DNA of 64,000 bases from Oreohelix idahoensis (Eukaryota > Mollusca > Gastropoda > Stylommatophora > Oreohelicidae), in contig JAMPIV010017560.1 in the NCBI GenBank assembly GCA_024509875.1, positions 124,001 to 188,000 of the forward strand, in the 5' to 3' direction. The notes below the pieces were generated by a model. The model made no database searches. It was not told where the DNA came from and was given only the letters and a program-made list of their open reading frames with translations. A program made the position numbers and the translations under genes. Every line of letters begins with the position of its first letter. Positions within the stretch are counted from its first letter, which is position 1. Of the stretch, positions 45,537 to 56,311 are shown one piece after another.

Positions 45537-46028
45537 GTAAGATCAGTACGCTGGTCGAGAAAAAATTGGAGTGCCTTGAGACCATCAGCATGTGGAATAG
45601 AAGTATAAAGGGAACAAACATCTAGGAGGAAAAGACGGTAAGTACGATCAGGCGTGAATCTGATCGAATCAAAGGTAGTGATAGCATGAGTAGTGTCTTT
45701 CAAATAAGAAGGCAGATTGGCGACCAAAGGCTGGAAAATACTATCAAGGAATTCAGAAATACGTTCAGTGGGATAAGAGCATGCTGAAACAATAGGCCTA
45801 CCAGGGTTAGCACTTTTATGCACCTTAGAAAGCATGTAGAAGGAAGGCTTACCAAGCCTACTATCAAAAATATGGAGAGATAAAGCACCAGAAGGAAGAA
45901 GATCATCATGGACAAGGCCAGGGATAGTCTCATAAACAGTAAGATTATTACGGACTGTAGCGTCACCAGAACAAGGCGAGTAAAAGGTGGTGTTACCTAG
46001 CTGTGTAACTCCTTCGTGAATGTATAAG
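45537..46028 (-). pseudogene. PLE RT, N-terminal half
   Basis: Minus strand from 46028: YIHEGVTQLGN-type block, LTVYETIPGLVHDDLLPSGA, FYMLSKVHKS, GRPIVSACSYPTERISEFLD, LPSYLKDTTHAITTF and LFLLDVCSLYTSIPHADGLK, which holds the first RT catalytic Asp (LDV.SLYTSIP). All are Penelope-type RT fingers and palm blocks. One frame change lies near 45835-45860. It is interrupted upstream by the LTR at 46029-46807 and downstream by the Mutator-like element. Confidence 0.85.
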
Positions 46029-46807
46029 TGTTACGTACATTTATTACCTAAGGGGGTAGTCTTCGGTCCTGCCAAATGTACGCACCAGTCTTTATATATT
46101 TTATTATTTGAGCGTTCGATTGATTCACGCACTGACGTGCACAATGCAGTGTGAGTTGCTTTGGACGCACGGGTAACCTAGTTTGGGGATTGTGACGTCA
46201 TGTTTTGAACGGGGCAGTGCGGACTTTGTTATGTCCGAGAGATATATATTATTGGAATTGTCTGGCAGTTTTGTATAAGCCAGTATGTTATATTGATTCA
46301 ATTGGTATTCTTGACGAAGCCAATGATGGAAGGATCATGTAAGTGTCGCCCCGGTTATATTTGTATATTTATTGCCGTAAACTAAAGTATCAGGCCGCTC
46401 CCAGTTGTAGTCTAGCGGGAAGTCATCTTAGCATGTAATTTCCTAGAATGGACAGACGGAGTCGGTGGTCATATTAGATTACCGTAGAGGAATAATACCT
46501 ACGTGTAAACCAGTTTATTTATTCGTATGCTTCATATTTTATATGCCGTACATTCAACAATGCCAGAAGCGTGGCATAGAATGGGAGAGGTTAGTCAACT
46601 GGAATCTCTAACCTGTTCGTATTATTGTGTATGACTTTGTTTGAAACTATATGCTATCTAACGTTATGTTTTGGAGAACGTATGGGATTGTGAAGTATGA
46701 TATGGAAGATTTTATCCTGGAGTATGAATACGTTACCATGATAGACGTCCTTGAAGGAAGGTCAATGGACTTGAATGAGAAGAATATTATACGGTAACAG
46801 TTTTGTG
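46029..46807 (+). mobile_element. shortened Gypsy-1-type LTR in PLE
   Basis: Starts TGTTACGTACATTTATTACC, the start of the Gypsy-1 LTR in element orientation, and follows it with moderate divergence to GGTAACAGTTTTGTG. ATAAG flanks both sides (46024-46028 and 46808-46812), and the PLE frame continues across. At 779 bp it lacks the last ~300 bp of the Gypsy-1 LTR, so it is a 3'-shortened solo LTR or a related shorter LTR. Confidence 0.8.
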
Positions 46808-46812
46808 ATAAG

Positions 46813-47784
46813 TCCTTACGCCAAACAAACACAGCACCACCTTTGTCTGCCGGCTTGATAACAATATCATCACGGTTTTTAAGGCGTGACAATGCCCGCC
46901 ATTCAGAAGACGTTAGATCGACGGAGACGGTGAAGAGAGAGCTGGTCAATGTCATGTAAAGTATTGGCAATATATAAATCCAGAGCACGAGAAGCTCATG
47001 GAGCTGGAGTCCTGTCTAGTTTAGGTTTGCCGAAACGACGAAAGATATCATCAGTATCGGAAACCCTCATAGAATCACTACCCTTACGATGGTAATATTT
47101 GAGACGCATGCGGCGATGGAAGCTGTGAACATCCTGAAGCAGAGAATATTTGTCAAAATTAGAACGAAGAGGAACAAACTTAAGACCTTTGCGCAGGACA
47201 GACAATTCATCAGGAGACAGATGCAAATCTGGAGGAATGCAAATAACTGTAGCTTGGGTAGAAGACTGAATTGAGGACCCTGAAGGAGGTTACGGACGGA
47301 GGCTGCGCAATTTTTCTTTTTTATGCGTGCACAAACGAGTATACAGCTCCCTATTCGTGTCATGGATAATAGTGCGAATAAGAGGGAACGCTGCCGGGCA
47401 CAAAGAAGTCAGTAGACGTAGCTGTTGTGTAAGGTTGGATTTCGAAAGTTCAAGCTCAGTACGCTGGCGTTTATGTATAGCAATGACGCACCTCATACGT
47501 TGGAAGGAACATTTCTTCTCAACTTGTTGTAAGCGGTGCTGGTCAGCAGGATGAGGAAGTCCAGCCGATAGATGGAAGCTAGAGACAAACCCTTCGGGAA
47601 TAACCCTAGCACGGAGACAGTTCTTGAGAAAATTAATGTGACATGTACAGCGTGTCTTCTTGTAAATAGTAAAGGCTAAGTCACAAGCAGTACGATATTT
47701 ATCAGAAGGCATGAGAGAAAATGAATGGGTAATAAAAGAATGAAGAGAAGAAATCAACTGTTTCTGATAAGGCATAATGAACAA
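46813..47784 (-). pseudogene. PLE N-terminal region
   Basis: Minus strand from 47784: MFIMPYQKQLISSLHSFITH, CTCHINFLKNCLRARVIPEG, QLRLLTSLCPAAF, then another frame with LSPDELSVLRKGLKFVP and LLQDVHSFHRRMRLKYYHRK, and a third with LSRLKNRDDIVIKPADKGGA, VFVWRKDL, the start of the PLE RT. At least two frame breaks. Order and motifs fit the N-terminus of Penelope polyproteins. Confidence 0.78.
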
Positions 47785-47874
47785 ATGTAAAAATATAAAA
47801 CAAGAGAAGCATACAAAATATAGTAGTCACGAAACGGAAACAGGGTAGCAGCAATGATTGTAATATAGTATAAG

Positions 47875-48521
47875 TAAATAAATTAAGGGGCTGCTGTAAA
47901 ACTGGTAAGGAATATAAGTAAATAAACTAATAAAACGGTATTGAATCAGTTTTACAAATAACAGTTCACATGAAACAATGGACGTTTCGGGTTTTACCCT
48001 TCGTCAGCCACAAACAGGTGACAAAGACAAGAATTACATATAGGTCTAGGTACTACAACAACATACGATGATAAGAAACAATACAAAATGAGCGATACAA
48101 GCAGATGGAAAAAGTACAATGATAATACAAGAAAATCGAAAAACCTAAAAGAAATACCGAAGCAAGAAAGTAAATAATAAACGAAACGAAAAAAAGAGAA
48201 TGAACAAAACTTCGGAACAAGTAAAAGTCACTTAGCTAGAACCGTATATGCTTGGAATACACAAAACCGTAGTACTCTCTCCAAGAAATCTCGAAGGAAG
48301 TGACGTATAAGATAGCGACAATTTTTGAAGAGATACAAAAGGATATGAAACGAACCAAAGCCAAAACATAAGAAGATAGCTCGAAAAAACAACGAATAAA
48401 GATGAATGAAAAATAGAGAAAAGCTACCATGATTTATGCAAAATTATGTTGAATATTGAGGCCTTCAGGACATAAAACGCCCATTTGAAAAATAAGACGA
48501 TTCTCTAACGAAAAGCGAGTC
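47875..48521 (-). repeat. PLE 5' direct repeat (pLTR)
   Basis: 647 bp, matching 35038-35684 to the same base at both ends (TAAATAAATTAAGG to AAAGCGAGTC). Confidence 0.9.
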
Positions 48522-49164
48522 TAGTGATTGAACTGACCGTGCCATTTGAATCCACATTTGACTAGCAACATTCGTTCAAAGCGGTGTGGAACAACCGCAA
48601 TGGGCTATGGAAAGCGTGACAGTAAACTCTGTGGTACAGAACACACCAAGAATTTTTCTAAGTTCACAGTACGTTGAGTTTTTCATTGTACTGATGAAAG
48701 GGTTGTGACTGACGAGCAACAGGCGGTGTATATTATAAGAGGTGTTAGGCACGGAATTTCAGTTGCTAGCGCGCAGTGGCTAGCCTCGTCGGCTTCGCGC
48801 AGGTGTGTCCGTGTCTGTCCCTAGTTGTGTGCGACGGAACGAACGGAGTAATTTGTCTTCTGTTACTTTCACAATTGCCTCCACGGCTGGCGGAGTTGTT
48901 GATTTTAAAGTTGCTACCAAAGTGAAATGGGTTCATTTTCGATACAAGACAACAGGAGGCTGAGACACTTGGGAGTCATGACCCAAGTGGGCCCGCCCTC
49001 CTTAGAGTGTAAAGGAGTATACTGGGACGAAACACTTGTCCGATGGGGGACTGCTTCTGATGATCAGATTGCCTCCTGTTGTATCGCTCTGTAAAGAGTT
49101 TCCAATCATTCCCAATATGCCTTAACGGGTGTGTAACGGGATCCATTACCTTTACCTTTACCTT
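48522..49164 (+). mobile_element. LINE 3' part after the PLE
   Basis: Begins with GTGATTGAACTGACCGTGCC, the continuation of the endonuclease frame cut at 35037. It decays within ~40 nt into stops and ends with TAACGGGATCCATTACCTTT and a (TTACCT)n tail next to the second CGTTGGATATATG duplication. The (ACCTTT) tail resembles those of the SINE-C copies. Confidence 0.65.
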
Positions 49165-49317
49165 CGTTGGATATATGCTAGAATATAGTGGGGGTGCCTC
49201 AAACTATTTAGGTCAGCGGTAGGAAATTCATGAGCTGTGTGAATCTACTTTGAAAACACTGAGTTCTCCAAAGATCTACAGTGGCAAAATCATATCTATT
49301 TTCATGTTTCAGACCAT

Positions 49318-49500
49318 TTGGTTGGATTTGGTTTGGCTTGGTTTTAAGGGTCATCTTCATTGCGCACGGACAACTCTATCAGTGCTCCGATCTCCTCCTA
49401 TAGATCACATAAGGAGGATCTCAGCACAGTGCACGAACTCCGTAGCACCGGCGAGGATCCCAGTGTGTGAATACAGGAAACACACATTCTATGTCAGATC
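49318..49500 (-). repeat. SINE-A 3' part, copy 4
   Basis: TTGGTTTGGCTTGGTTTTAA, CAGTGCTCCGATCTCCTCC, GATCTCAGCACAGTGCACGA and AGGAAACACACATTCTAT match the SINE-A body and tail at 7965 and 11150. Confidence 0.65.
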
Positions 49501-50882
49501 ATTTGGAGTTTGGTACATTAAGTGCAGGCTATAAGTAAATTTTATCTCTGCTTTTTGCCATTCCATCACCAGAGTGGTGAAAATTCAAACTAAATAATAT
49601 TTTACCAAAAGTTACCTTCACTCCAAAGAATAGATCGCGTTCCTATCTTATGCCTTTCATGAAAACTGTTATTTTTAGGTTTAGTTTGATTTTTGAAACA
49701 TGCACTTGAAAGCTGGTGTTTGTCGTGTGCACGGGATACCAGGTTCAACCCCATACGGGTTATAATTAGGGTATATAGTGTTCATCATTCTATATAGCAT
49801 ATTACATTGTTGTTTTTCTTGCGTGTTGGCTCTTCCAGGTTGTAATTTATCTGCCGTTTATTGCGGCATTGTTTAATGCATATGGTGTTGTAATGTATCC
49901 TCTTCCATGATACTATATCGCTTTCTCTCGCAATTGACATTCTTTTAAATGTATCCACTGGACGTTTGTTGGTTTTTGAATTGGTAGTTTGTTTTGTTTC
50001 TTTTTTTTTTAAATTCTACTCATATTGTATGGACATTTTACGTATTTATTATTTTTTTGTTTTTGTTTTTCTTTGTCATACTCATCAGCTTGCTCGTGGG
50101 TTTTCACTGGGAAAGCAGAAAACAATCACTTTTAATACTGAGGATGACACGCTATTCAATGCTGTCGAGATGGGACCAGCCCAACATGCCACTATCTTAA
50201 AATTCTTCTCCCCCCCAATCACCTCAAAGATTATCAAATCGTCCCTTGTGATCTACCAGCAGAACCTCACCGACGGGTTTAGTTGTTCTTCACAAGTTGA
50301 ATATCCTGTGCGAATTTGTGTTTAGTAGCATTGTTCCTATATAATTTAGGTGATTTCCCTTCTTTTAACTTTTAAACGAATTATTCATCCTAATACGCAA
50401 CTAATACTGTTTATCACGTTGATCCTCTTGTTCCATCTATTATGTATAGGGCTGTATTTTGTATCATATATCCTGTATTTCCTCGCTACTTGTAGCTGAG
50501 AAATAATATACTATACTTCCACAATCCATTTAGCCTCTAATAAATTACACTAGTCAACAAATTTTCAAAAGTTATTTGTACCAGAAATTAAATATACCAT
50601 TTCTTATTGATTTTGACATGCTGATTTCAAATATCATAATGAAATTCACAGAATTGGCTCTGGTTTTTTTAAATGATGAATTTACATTACAGTAATACAA
50701 ATAATGTATGCTTGTTTAATTCTCTGGGGTGAACAGCTAGTCTTTCTACTTTAGCATTATAAAAACGGTGGTTACATACTCAATTAATTGATATTTCAAC
50801 ATAAAATGATAGAAAAAATAAAAACATTATTTAAAGTTCACATATCATGTTTTAAACAGGCACATTTGAACCCATTCCGTCA
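49501..50882. other. no gene seen
   Basis: A/T-rich with T runs near 49995. A 119-codon frame at 49966-50325 is hydrophobic at first and lacks a recognisable domain; low-complexity T-rich codons explain it. Confidence 0.4.
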
Positions 50883-51944
50883 TTATTCAGTCCCTGTTCG
50901 AGCTCTCTTTGCTTGCTTCTTGTAGTCAATCGATGAGGTGTCTCTTGTCACAGTCCAACAGTAATCAGCAAGCATTGCAGGGCTCCAATTGCCTTGATAC
51001 CTTGTCTCCATAGCAGCAATGTCCTGGTGAAATCGTTCACCAAGCTCATCACTGACCGCTCCACAGTTTGACGTAAAGAAATCCAGATGAGAATCCAGAA
51101 AATGAATTTTCAAAGACATGTTGCAGCCAAGACTCTTATACTTCAGAAGGAGATTTTCTACAATTTCATTGTAATTATCAGATCTGTTGTTTCCAAGAAA
51201 ATTGTCCACCACTGACTTAAATGCTAGCCATGCTGCTTTTTCCTTGCCATGCAACACGCAAAGAAACTCGTCATCATGAAGAAGTTTTCGAATTTGCGGA
51301 CCAACAAATACTCCCTCTCTTATTTTAGCTTCACTCAGTCTTGGAAATTTTCTGATGAGGTATTTGAAAGCCTCATCTGTTTTCTCCATTGCCTTGACAA
51401 AGATTTCATGAGACCCAGCATAAATGTGCTAGGGTGGCAACAAAATCTTGCTGGTGTCGACAAGTGCTGGGTTCTCAACGTTCTTACTGCCAGGCTGCAA
51501 TGACTGCCTGCTTGGCCAATGTCTCCTGATGTAATGGTCACTTCGTGCACGGCTATCCCACTCACAGAGAAAGCAACAGTACTTGGTGTATCCACCCTGT
51601 AGTCCAAGTAAAAGAGCGACCACTTTTAAGTCACCGCAATGTGACCAATGATGATGATCGTAGTTTATACACTTCAAAAGCTGCTTAATGTTTTCATAAG
51701 TTTCTTTCATATGAACTGCGTGACCAACTGGAATTGACGGTAACACATTACCATTATTCAACAAAACAGCTTTAAGACTCGTCTTGGTTGAATCAATGAA
51801 AAGCCTCCACTCTTCCGGTATGTAATTGATTTTGAGGGCTGCCATTAAACCAGAAATGTTGTGGCACGCAGAAAGGTCACCCTCTTTGAAAAAGAATGTA
51901 ATAAGCGGCTTCTGGCGGTTCCTAAACACAGAAATTGTAACATC
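50883..51944 (-). pseudogene. TE-derived transposase-like gene, 3' part
   Basis: Minus strand, entering from the Gypsy-2 border at 51944: RNRQKPLITFFF, INYIPEEWRLFIDSTKTSLK, LPSIPVGHAVHMKETYENIK, GLQGGYTKYCCFLCEWDSRA, a TAG near 51431, then a stretch in shifted frame, and EKTDEAFKYLIRKFPRLSEA, GVFVGPQIRKLL, KIHFLDSHLDFF, GERFHQDIAAMETRYQGNWS. These blocks belong to a multi-copy family of transposon-derived proteins found in Hydra and many arthropods. I cannot name the superfamily. The stop plus frameshifts at ~51390-51435 show decay independent of the Gypsy-2 insertion. Confidence 0.72.
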
Positions 51945-54343
51945 TGTGGTGAAGTGGAAAGTTATAAATACTTATAGGGAACTTAGTGTACTGACTGAGA
52001 TCAGCTGTGAAGGTATCTATATCTATTAAGAGTAGTGTATTATAGATAACCTTACTTGCTACCACATATCTATATATCTCAGTCAGAATTATTCTGGAAT
52101 AGTGTGATGCTACGTTATGTGTCTAGGGTATGAGTATGGTGAAGTGTAAGTCACAACAACAGACAGATAAACAATTTAATTTAATCCACTACTCTTGACA
52201 ACACTGTGACACTCACATACATATAACACTCTACAAAGATATCTTAAAAGAGTCACTGATAAACTTTCGAATAACAATATGTATTCATTACTGGCATGAC
52301 TGAATATGTGTCCTGATTCAACTACAAGGGAACCAGGAATCACAATCAATTTAAATTACAAGTTATGTACAGAATGTATTTAATATGAATATTGTAGTGA
52401 CATATATTAGTACAAATGTTCTATGTGTGTCAGTTGTGTAGTAGTGAAATGAGGTAATACTGGTTTTGTTTTGTTCAAGCTCTGTTGGTATTTGTCATCA
52501 TGACTTCAATAGTTTGTCTTTAGGGACTATTATTGGAGATGTTCACAGTTCCTGATTTTAAGACAAGTAAATTCCCCTCTGAATAGTATTTTTATAAAGT
52601 TATTTCAAGATGAGGGGACATAATGTTGAGCTCAGCTGGCCAACTCTGCTTATCTTGAGTGATGGCGGCAGGAAAGGACTCCTCTGCTCGAATTCTCCTC
52701 TGGGCTCAGGAGACACCTCACTGATAGCTAAAAGGACCAAGGAGTATGCTGTCCGACTCTGGATTCAGCAAATCTCTGACCAGATGCTGCTCAGTACCAT
52801 CAAGACCACTGTCCCTGAAATCAAGAAGGATGTACCTTCTACTTCATAACTAATTTATATTCTCTTTTACACTGATCACAATACAGCACAAACATTGCGT
52901 TCAGAGCGTTAGGCCAACAGTCAGCTTCATCTGAAATACTTTATACCAGCATTACCATCCTTAATGGTCACTACGCCTCTGCACTTCCAGCATTATTTCT
53001 GTCTAATCAATCATCCAGGTGTCAGTGTACTATTTGGCCATTCCATGCCGTTTTACTTCTCTCCGACACCCTCTGTTCAGGCTGGAGCATTTTAGGCTTT
53101 ACCTCACGTTTGCCACTGAACTACACATATATATACAGGCATAAATCAACAATTCACATTCAATTTTCATTAAAAGATATTAAATGGTTCAAGCTTACCA
53201 CAATTCATACGAATAACACAGATACGTTGATTAGCAATGAATTCTGGCACAAACTGGCACAAACTTCCATCTGCCTATGTTCCAGGCTTTTATTGAGCCA
53301 AATATATGCTGGCTTCAACGCACTGATGCTTTATCAAACTATTTTAAACAAGTGGTCTCGAACTAACGCTCCCAAGTGTGTATATCAGCGAGACTGGCCA
53401 ATGAGCCACGTTTCGACAAGTGTTTGAAAAAATGTTATCTTTTCCCGTCTCCCCTAACAACCAAGATAGTATTTATAGCCCGACCAATCGTGGTTAGGCT
53501 TTCATTTGTTGCGCTCCAATCAATTTGGAGTTTACATGGTAGGCTATTTATGTAACGTAAGGTTTTTTTCAAACACGTTATAAAAAATTTTATGAGCAGA
53601 AATGATTTTATGCTGTCAGGCACCCCCAATATTTTATTTTGGGTATAATTTATTAATTCCTGGACTATTTGCGTAACGTTTTACATATTATTTGTCAGCA
53701 AGCCCTAAGGAACCCAATTTTCCCACTTTAAAAGAGCTACGTGGCTGCGTTCAAAATATGTATTTTCTACCTCCTGTTTCGAAGATATGCTGTCTGGGTA
53801 CTGTTATGTGTTCAAACATAAACCCATCTATTGTTATCTTTTCTAATAAGAGTCTGTTATGATTTATAAACCTAACTCTGGGAAAGGGTAGTGTATTTTA
53901 TCACTGTCCGTCTGAAAAAGTTAGTGCTTGTAGACTTACACGCGTGATGCCAGCATTTGTATATCGCGCGTCGCGTGTTGCATGCGTTCCTGATTTTCAG
54001 CCCTCCCCTCTCGCTATCCTTTTGTCCATCTGTTCGTTCGTTTTGGTAACGTAATATAATTAATGTTAGGATTAATTTAGGTCATTACGCAGTACGTCTC
54101 AATGTTTTTCTTAGAAATGCAGCACACGTTTCATTGAAGAAGGCGGGTAATAATACAGTAAGCTTTTATATCAACGTGAAAGCGTTACAATTTGCAGACG
54201 AAGCAGAAAACAAGGGGGATTTCGAGTACATTCTTTGTGACAGCACTGTCATTTTACCATTGCTCTTCTCTTTATTAATTTTATTTGTTAGGCTTCATAT
54301 TTACCTAATAATTTATATATGTGGATTAGAATATTTCATGACA
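51945..54343 (-). repeat. Gypsy-2 3' LTR
   Basis: 2399 bp. Differs from the other LTR by a 2-bp step in a TA run (near 53130); no other difference was noticed by eye. In element orientation it begins TGTCATGAAATATTC and ends CTTCACCACA. Confidence 0.93.
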
Positions 54344-54360
54344 CCTCCCCTCTTAAAACA
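54344..54360 (-). promoter_or_regulatory. Gypsy-2 polypurine tract
   Basis: On the minus strand AAGAGGGGAGG lies directly against the 3' LTR start. Confidence 0.8.
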
Positions 54361-54410
54361 GACATTATATGTCAGTCCTTTATTCTATATACACATAGAG
54401 AAATTTATTA

Positions 54411-56309
54411 TTATTTCTGGGGTTTACGGTGATTCTCATCACACGGATGGCGGCTTAAAAAATCCGCTCCCAGATTGGTTTTTCCAGATATATATTCAAT
54501 GCTAAAATTATATGGAGCCAGAAGCAAAGACCATCGGAGTAACCTAGAGTTCTCATGCTTAGCCTGTGCTAAGAACGATAAAGGTTTGTGGTCAGTTTGC
54601 AACTTAAATGCCTTCCCATATAGATAAATATTGAATTTCTTTATTGCCCATATTACTGCAAGACATTCTTTTTCGCTAGTTGAGTAGTTGATTTCAGCTT
54701 TATTCAACTTTCTGCTAGCATATGCCACTGGGCTTAATTCCCCATCCAATGCATCTGATTTCTGTAGTAAAGTTGCACCTAACCCAATATTACTTGCATC
54801 CGTCCTTACTATGAATTCTTGACTTAAGTCAGGTAATTTCAAAATGGGTTTACTTGTGAGCTTTTCCTTCAATTCTTGGTAAGTCATTTCACATTGTGGT
54901 GTCCATGTAATGCGATCTGGAAGTCCTTTACGTGTCAATTCCGTTAAAGGTGCACATATGGAATTAAAGTTTTTGATATACTTCTGGTAGAAACCACATA
55001 ATGAGACAAAGGATCTCACGTCCTTCTTGGTTTGTGGTCTCGGGGCTTTCTGTAGTTTCTCTAAGTTCTTTGGGTCAGGGGTCATGTTTCCCTGATAAAC
55101 TGTGTGTCCCAAAAATTCCAATTCTTTACATCCAACGCAACATTTGGTTGGTCGGGCTGTTAAATTTGCCTCCCTAAGTCGATCAAACAGCATGTTCAGA
55201 GAGTCAATGTGTTCCTCAAATGTTTCTGTTGCTATAAGGATATCATCCATAAAATTTGTTATACAGGGATTATTCAGAGGATCCAATAATTTTCTCATCA
55301 TTCTAGAGAAGACACTAGGCGCATTCTTCAATCCAAATGGCAATCTATTAAACTCATAGTGTCCTTCTGAGGTACTAAAAGCTAGGTATGGTCTAACCTC
55401 AGGCTTTACTGGAATCTGATAGTATCCTTTACTCAGATCCACTTTTGAGAAATATTTAGCTTTATTTAGCCTGGCAAACAGCTGATTTGTATCCGGCAAT
55501 GGATCCACCTGTCCTTCTGTAATAGCATTCAGTCTCCTGTAATCTATACAGAGTCTATGTTCTCCAGAGGGCTTCCTTAAGAGTACAACACCGGAACTAT
55601 ACGAAGACTCACTGTGCGAAATAATTCCTTCCTTCAACAGATAGTCTATCTCTTCCTTCAAAGCTTTCTCCTTAGCAAATGGAATCGAATATGGTTTCAT
55701 ACAGACAGGTGTGGAGTCTATCAGTTTCATATCATATTCCAATAGGTTTGTATGCCCTGGTCGGTCTGTTAACACCTCTGCATGATTATTTAGAACCTGT
55801 TGCACTCTCTCTTTCTGAGTTTTCGTTAAATGTGTACTGATTTTCACCTGTGCTGCTGTCTCACAGGGGTGTAATGGATATTCAAATGATGAAAGTGGTT
55901 CCTTTTTCATCTCCATGGCGATGGACAAGGTCAACAAGTGTGTCTCTTCCTGATGTTCTCTTTCCAAATATTTCTTCAGGAGATTCACATGATAGATTTT
56001 TTCTTTCCCCTTCTTATCTATCTTATAATTTGTTCTAGACACTTTCTCTAAAACTGTATATGGACCCTGCCATCCAATTTGTAACTTATTCTGACTCCCA
56101 GGCAAAAGAAGTAGTACTTTCTCTCCCACAGCCAAATCTCTGTCTTTCGCCTTCCTGTTATAATAGGCAGCATGTTTCTTCCTGGCTTGTTTCAAATTTT
56201 CATTGGCAAGTTTCCAGCCAGTTTTCAACCGAGTGGTCAGCTCATTCACATATTGGTATGAAGATGTAATGTTTTCCTCTGCCTTTTCATCAGTCCACGT
56301 TCTTAACAA
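54411..56309 (-). CDS. Gypsy-2 integrase C-terminus, RT and RNase H
   Basis: 632 aa, open. Residues ~1-70 are the basic end of integrase (ARKKHAAYYNRKAKDRDLAV, GEKVLLLLP), ~75-110 a GPY/F domain (IGWQGPYTVLEKV, YHVNLLKKY). RT follows (~190-380): LCIDYRRLNAIT near 251, FSKVDLSKGYYQIPV, FGLKNAPSVFSRMM, and FMDD near 351 in place of the usual YMDD/YVDD, then FLGHTV. RNase H at ~495-600 has FIVRTDASNIGLGATL, YSTSEKECLAVIWAI and LQTDHKPLSFL; the end is SRHP. All RT and RNase H motifs look intact. The true start is unclear: the frame opens inside integrase, after the deleted core. Confidence 0.9.
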   Translation of the reverse strand: MLRTWTDEKAEENITSSYQYVNELTTRLKTGWKLANENLKQARKKHAAYYNRKAKDRDLAVGEKVLLLLPGSQNKLQIGWQGPYTVLEKVSRTNYKIDKKGKEKIYHVNLLKKYLEREHQEETHLLTLSIAMEMKKEPLSSFEYPLHPCETAAQVKISTHLTKTQKERVQQVLNNHAEVLTDRPGHTNLLEYDMKLIDSTPVCMKPYSIPFAKEKALKEEIDYLLKEGIISHSESSYSSGVVLLRKPSGEHRLCIDYRRLNAITEGQVDPLPDTNQLFARLNKAKYFSKVDLSKGYYQIPVKPEVRPYLAFSTSEGHYEFNRLPFGLKNAPSVFSRMMRKLLDPLNNPCITNFMDDILIATETFEEHIDSLNMLFDRLREANLTARPTKCCVGCKELEFLGHTVYQGNMTPDPKNLEKLQKAPRPQTKKDVRSFVSLCGFYQKYIKNFNSICAPLTELTRKGLPDRITWTPQCEMTYQELKEKLTSKPILKLPDLSQEFIVRTDASNIGLGATLLQKSDALDGELSPVAYASRKLNKAEINYSTSEKECLAVIWAIKKFNIYLYGKAFKLQTDHKPLSFLAQAKHENSRLLRWSLLLAPYNFSIEYISGKTNLGADFLSRHPCDENHRKPQK

Positions 56310-56311
56310 AG

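Larger units (their letters stand above)
35038..48521 (-). mobile_element. Penelope-like element (PLE), nested insertions
   Basis: Minus strand: a 647-bp 5' direct repeat (47875-48521), N-terminal domain, RT, GIY-YIG endonuclease and 3' direct repeat (35038-35684). The repeats include the coding end of the endonuclease, as in Penelope elements that carry partial tandem copies (pLTRs). Without its three insertions the PLE is ~3.9 kb, a normal size. The insertions are the LTR-3 element (36020-41701), a Mutator-like transposon (42481-45536) and an LTR (46029-46807). The element is inserted within the LINE frame at 35037. Confidence 0.88.
34344..49164 (+). mobile_element. chimeric SINE-LINE retroposon split by a PLE
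   Basis: The 13-bp duplication CGTTGGATATATG is present at 34331-34343 and 49165-49177. Between them, after removing the PLE (35038-48521), about 1.34 kb remain: a tRNA-like head, the 3' end of a LINE frame, and a 3' region ending (TTACCT)n. The single duplication around the whole unit indicates that head and LINE part were inserted together. Confidence 0.7.

Noticed and set aside
49966..50325. 119-aa frame with hydrophobic start as a membrane protein
   Set aside because: T-rich low-complexity codons create the hydrophobic stretch; no homology or splice context seen.
52610..52849. 79-aa frame present twice (also 59251-59490)
   Set aside because: It lies in the Gypsy-2 LTRs, antisense to the element; duplication of the LTR explains its identity, so it is not evidence of selection.
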